From the NCBI GenBank assembly GCA_026706665.1, contig JAPOYI010000147.1, forward strand, positions 1 to 64,000: a stretch of 64,000 bases of DNA, read 5' to 3'. Origin of the DNA: Gammaproteobacteria bacterium (GTDB lineage: Bacteria; Pseudomonadota; Gammaproteobacteria; Pseudomonadales; Azotimanducaceae). The translations under genes and the position numbers were made by a program. Below, piece by piece: positions 62,492 through 64,000 of this stretch; within the stretch, counting starts at the first letter, position 1, and each line of letters opens with the position of its first letter. Under the pieces are notes generated by a model. That model did no database searches and was not told where the DNA came from. It was given only the letters and a program-made list of their open reading frames with translations.

Positions 62492-64000
62492 AATGGCAGA
62501 AGACGCGGTCGACGTACTGATCATCGGGGCGGGTGCGTCCGGCGCGGCGATCGCGTGGAGCCTCGCCGATACGCGCATGCACATCGTCTGCCTCGAGCAG
62601 GGCGACTGGATGAACCCCTCCGAGTATCCCAGCGCACACATGGACTGGGAGTCGCGGGCGGCTGGAGAGTTCAGTATCAGCCCCAACCGGCGCGGTGGCG
62701 TGACGGACTATCCGATCAACGAGACCAACTCGCCCATCGCCGTCGCCAATTTCAACGCCGTCGGTGGCGCCACGATCCTGTATGCCGGCCACTTCCCGCG
62801 TTTCCATCCGTCGGACTTTCGCGTCAGGACACTGGACGGCGTGGCCGACGACTGGCCCATCGACTACGAGACGCTGGCGCCGTACTACGACGAAAACGAC
62901 CGCATGATGGGCGTGTCCGGCCTGGCGGGCGACCCCGCCTATCCGCCGAAACCCGCGATCATGCCGCCTCTGCCCCTGGGCAGGGCCGGCACGAAGCTCG
63001 CCGAAGGATTCAACGCGATGGGCTGGCACTGGTGGCCTTCCGACAGTGCGATCGCGACCGAGCCCTACGACGGACGCGACAAGTGCATCAATCTCGGCGC
63101 CTGCACTGCGGGTTGCGCCCAGGGCGCCAAGGCCAGCACCGACATCACGTACTGGCCGCACGCGATCCGTGCCGGGGTCGAACTCAGGACCCGGTGCCGC
63201 GTGCGCGAGATCACGGTGCGCGGGGACGGGATGGCGGGCGGCGCGATCTACTACGATGCCGACGGCGTCGAGCAGGAGATCAGGGCGGAAGTCGTCATCC
63301 TCGCGTGCAACGGCGTCGGCACGCCGAGGCTGCTGCTCAACTCGACGTCAAACCTGTTTCCCGATGGCCTGGCAAACAGCAGCGGACTCGTCGGCAGGAA
63401 CCTCATGTTCCATCCCTACTCCGCCATACGCGGCACCTTCGATACAGACCTGGACGGCGCCAGGGGGCCCGGCAACTGCATCTGGAGCCAGGAGTTCTAC
63501 GAGACGGACGCGTCGCGCGGTTTCGTTCGCGGCTTCACCTACGAGATCGCCAGGGGCGGGGGTCCGGTCAACACTGCCGTCAACCGCATGTTGTCCGGCA
63601 AGGTCTCCTGGGGCGAGGACCACCACCGATCCTTTCGAGACGTAGTGAATCGCATCACCGGAATGGTGGGTATCTGCGAGGATCTGCCCGAAGCGCACAA
63701 CACCGTGACGCTCGACCCCGAACTCAAGGATTCCCACGGTATCCCGGCGCCGAGGATCGACTACACGCTGAGCGGGAACAGCCGCAGGATGCTGGACTAC
63801 TCGGTAGCCCGGGCAACCGAGGTGCTCGAAGCGGCGGGCGCCATCGACGTGGAGTCGACGGCGCCGATACCCTTTGGTGGCTGGCACCTGATGGGCACCG
63901 CGCGCATGGGAACGGATCCGCAAGCGTCGGTGGTCAACGAATGGGGACGCTCGCACGACGTGAGAAACCTCTTCATCGTCGACGGCAGCATCTTCGTCAC
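62492..64000 (+). CDS. GMC-family oxidoreductase, partial at right edge
   Basis: The 503 residues visible run off the window with no stop. The FAD motif is VLIIGAGASGAAIAWSL at residues 8-24. A cysteine-rich middle, CINLGACTAGCAQGAKASTD, is typical of the gluconate dehydrogenase/cholesterol-oxidase-like branch of GMC enzymes, and the catalytic histidine region FGGWHLMGTARMGTDP is near the end. It differs clearly from the GMC gene at 11354-13003. The ATG follows a short A-rich stretch (GCGCAA) without a strong ribosome binding site. Its substrate is unknown; closeness to the acyl-CoA dehydrogenase pair hints at lipid or steroid catabolism. Confidence 0.85.

Overview
The window is high-GC, gene-dense bacterial chromosome. 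It holds about fifty genes in short, tightly overlapped operons and no rRNA, tRNA or CRISPR array that I can see. A TonB-dependent receptor, an RND pump with its adaptor, YejB/YejE-like permeases and a GlnE-like protein indicate a Gram-negative proteobacterium, most likely a gammaproteobacterium. That placement is inferred from gene families only.

Region A (1-17.4 kb) is a pyrimidine or hydantoin catabolism locus. The minus strand carries a TonB receptor, an NCS1 permease, dihydropyrimidinase, beta-ureidopropionase and malonate/methylmalonate-semialdehyde dehydrogenase. The plus strand carries an SSS symporter, an MFS transporter, a RutR-like TetR regulator, a luciferase-like flavin oxidoreductase and an omega-amino acid aminotransferase. 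Together these take an imported ring through hydrolytic opening to beta-alanine, then malonate semialdehyde, then acetyl-CoA. No dihydropyrimidine dehydrogenase is visible. Two TTGAC-N6-GTCAA-type palindromes, one before the receptor and one before the flavin enzyme, match the architecture known for RutR operators. A GMC oxidoreductase/NIPSNAP pair and a divergent uracil-DNA glycosylase sit inside the region.

Region B (17.4-33.1 kb) is mixed: a truncated nucleotidyltransferase with a small partner, an NAD-salvage operon (nicotinate phosphoribosyltransferase, nicotinamidase, SDR), an unknown two-gene operon behind a textbook promoter, a rifampicin-phosphotransferase-like PEP enzyme with a ThuA protein, a Gfo/Idh oxidoreductase, a VapBC module, a YejB/YejE permease pair without ATPase or binding protein, an epimerase-like protein, a DUF234-type ATPase and a CDP-alcohol phosphatidyltransferase.

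Region C (33.5-49.0 kb) is the most interesting part. It is a ten-gene plus-strand operon resembling a DNA phosphorothioation modification/restriction island but with an unusual gene set: a DndC-like PP-loop enzyme, a DndA-like cysteine desulfurase, a GHKL ATPase, two unknown proteins, a phosphorothioation-associated methyltransferase, a large protein with a sigma-region-4-like helix-turn-helix, a PLD/helicase restriction enzyme, a 71-residue protein, a DndD-like SMC ATPase and a small last protein. The desulfurase is frameshifted at a run of ten Gs. Immediately downstream and convergent lies a sulfur-binding-domain HNH endonuclease gene cut off in the middle of its HNH domain, exactly where the operon ends.

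Region D (49-64 kb) holds a flippase-like membrane protein, an MFS exporter, a beta-lactamase-fold fragment, an RND pump and adaptor, a degenerate single-half GlnE-like protein, an Eis-like acetyltransferase, a two-gene acyl-CoA dehydrogenase pair, a VapC-like gene that has lost its N-terminal active-site part, and a second GMC oxidoreductase that runs off the right edge. Several broken genes lie at operon junctions, which suggests repeated insertions and deletions.
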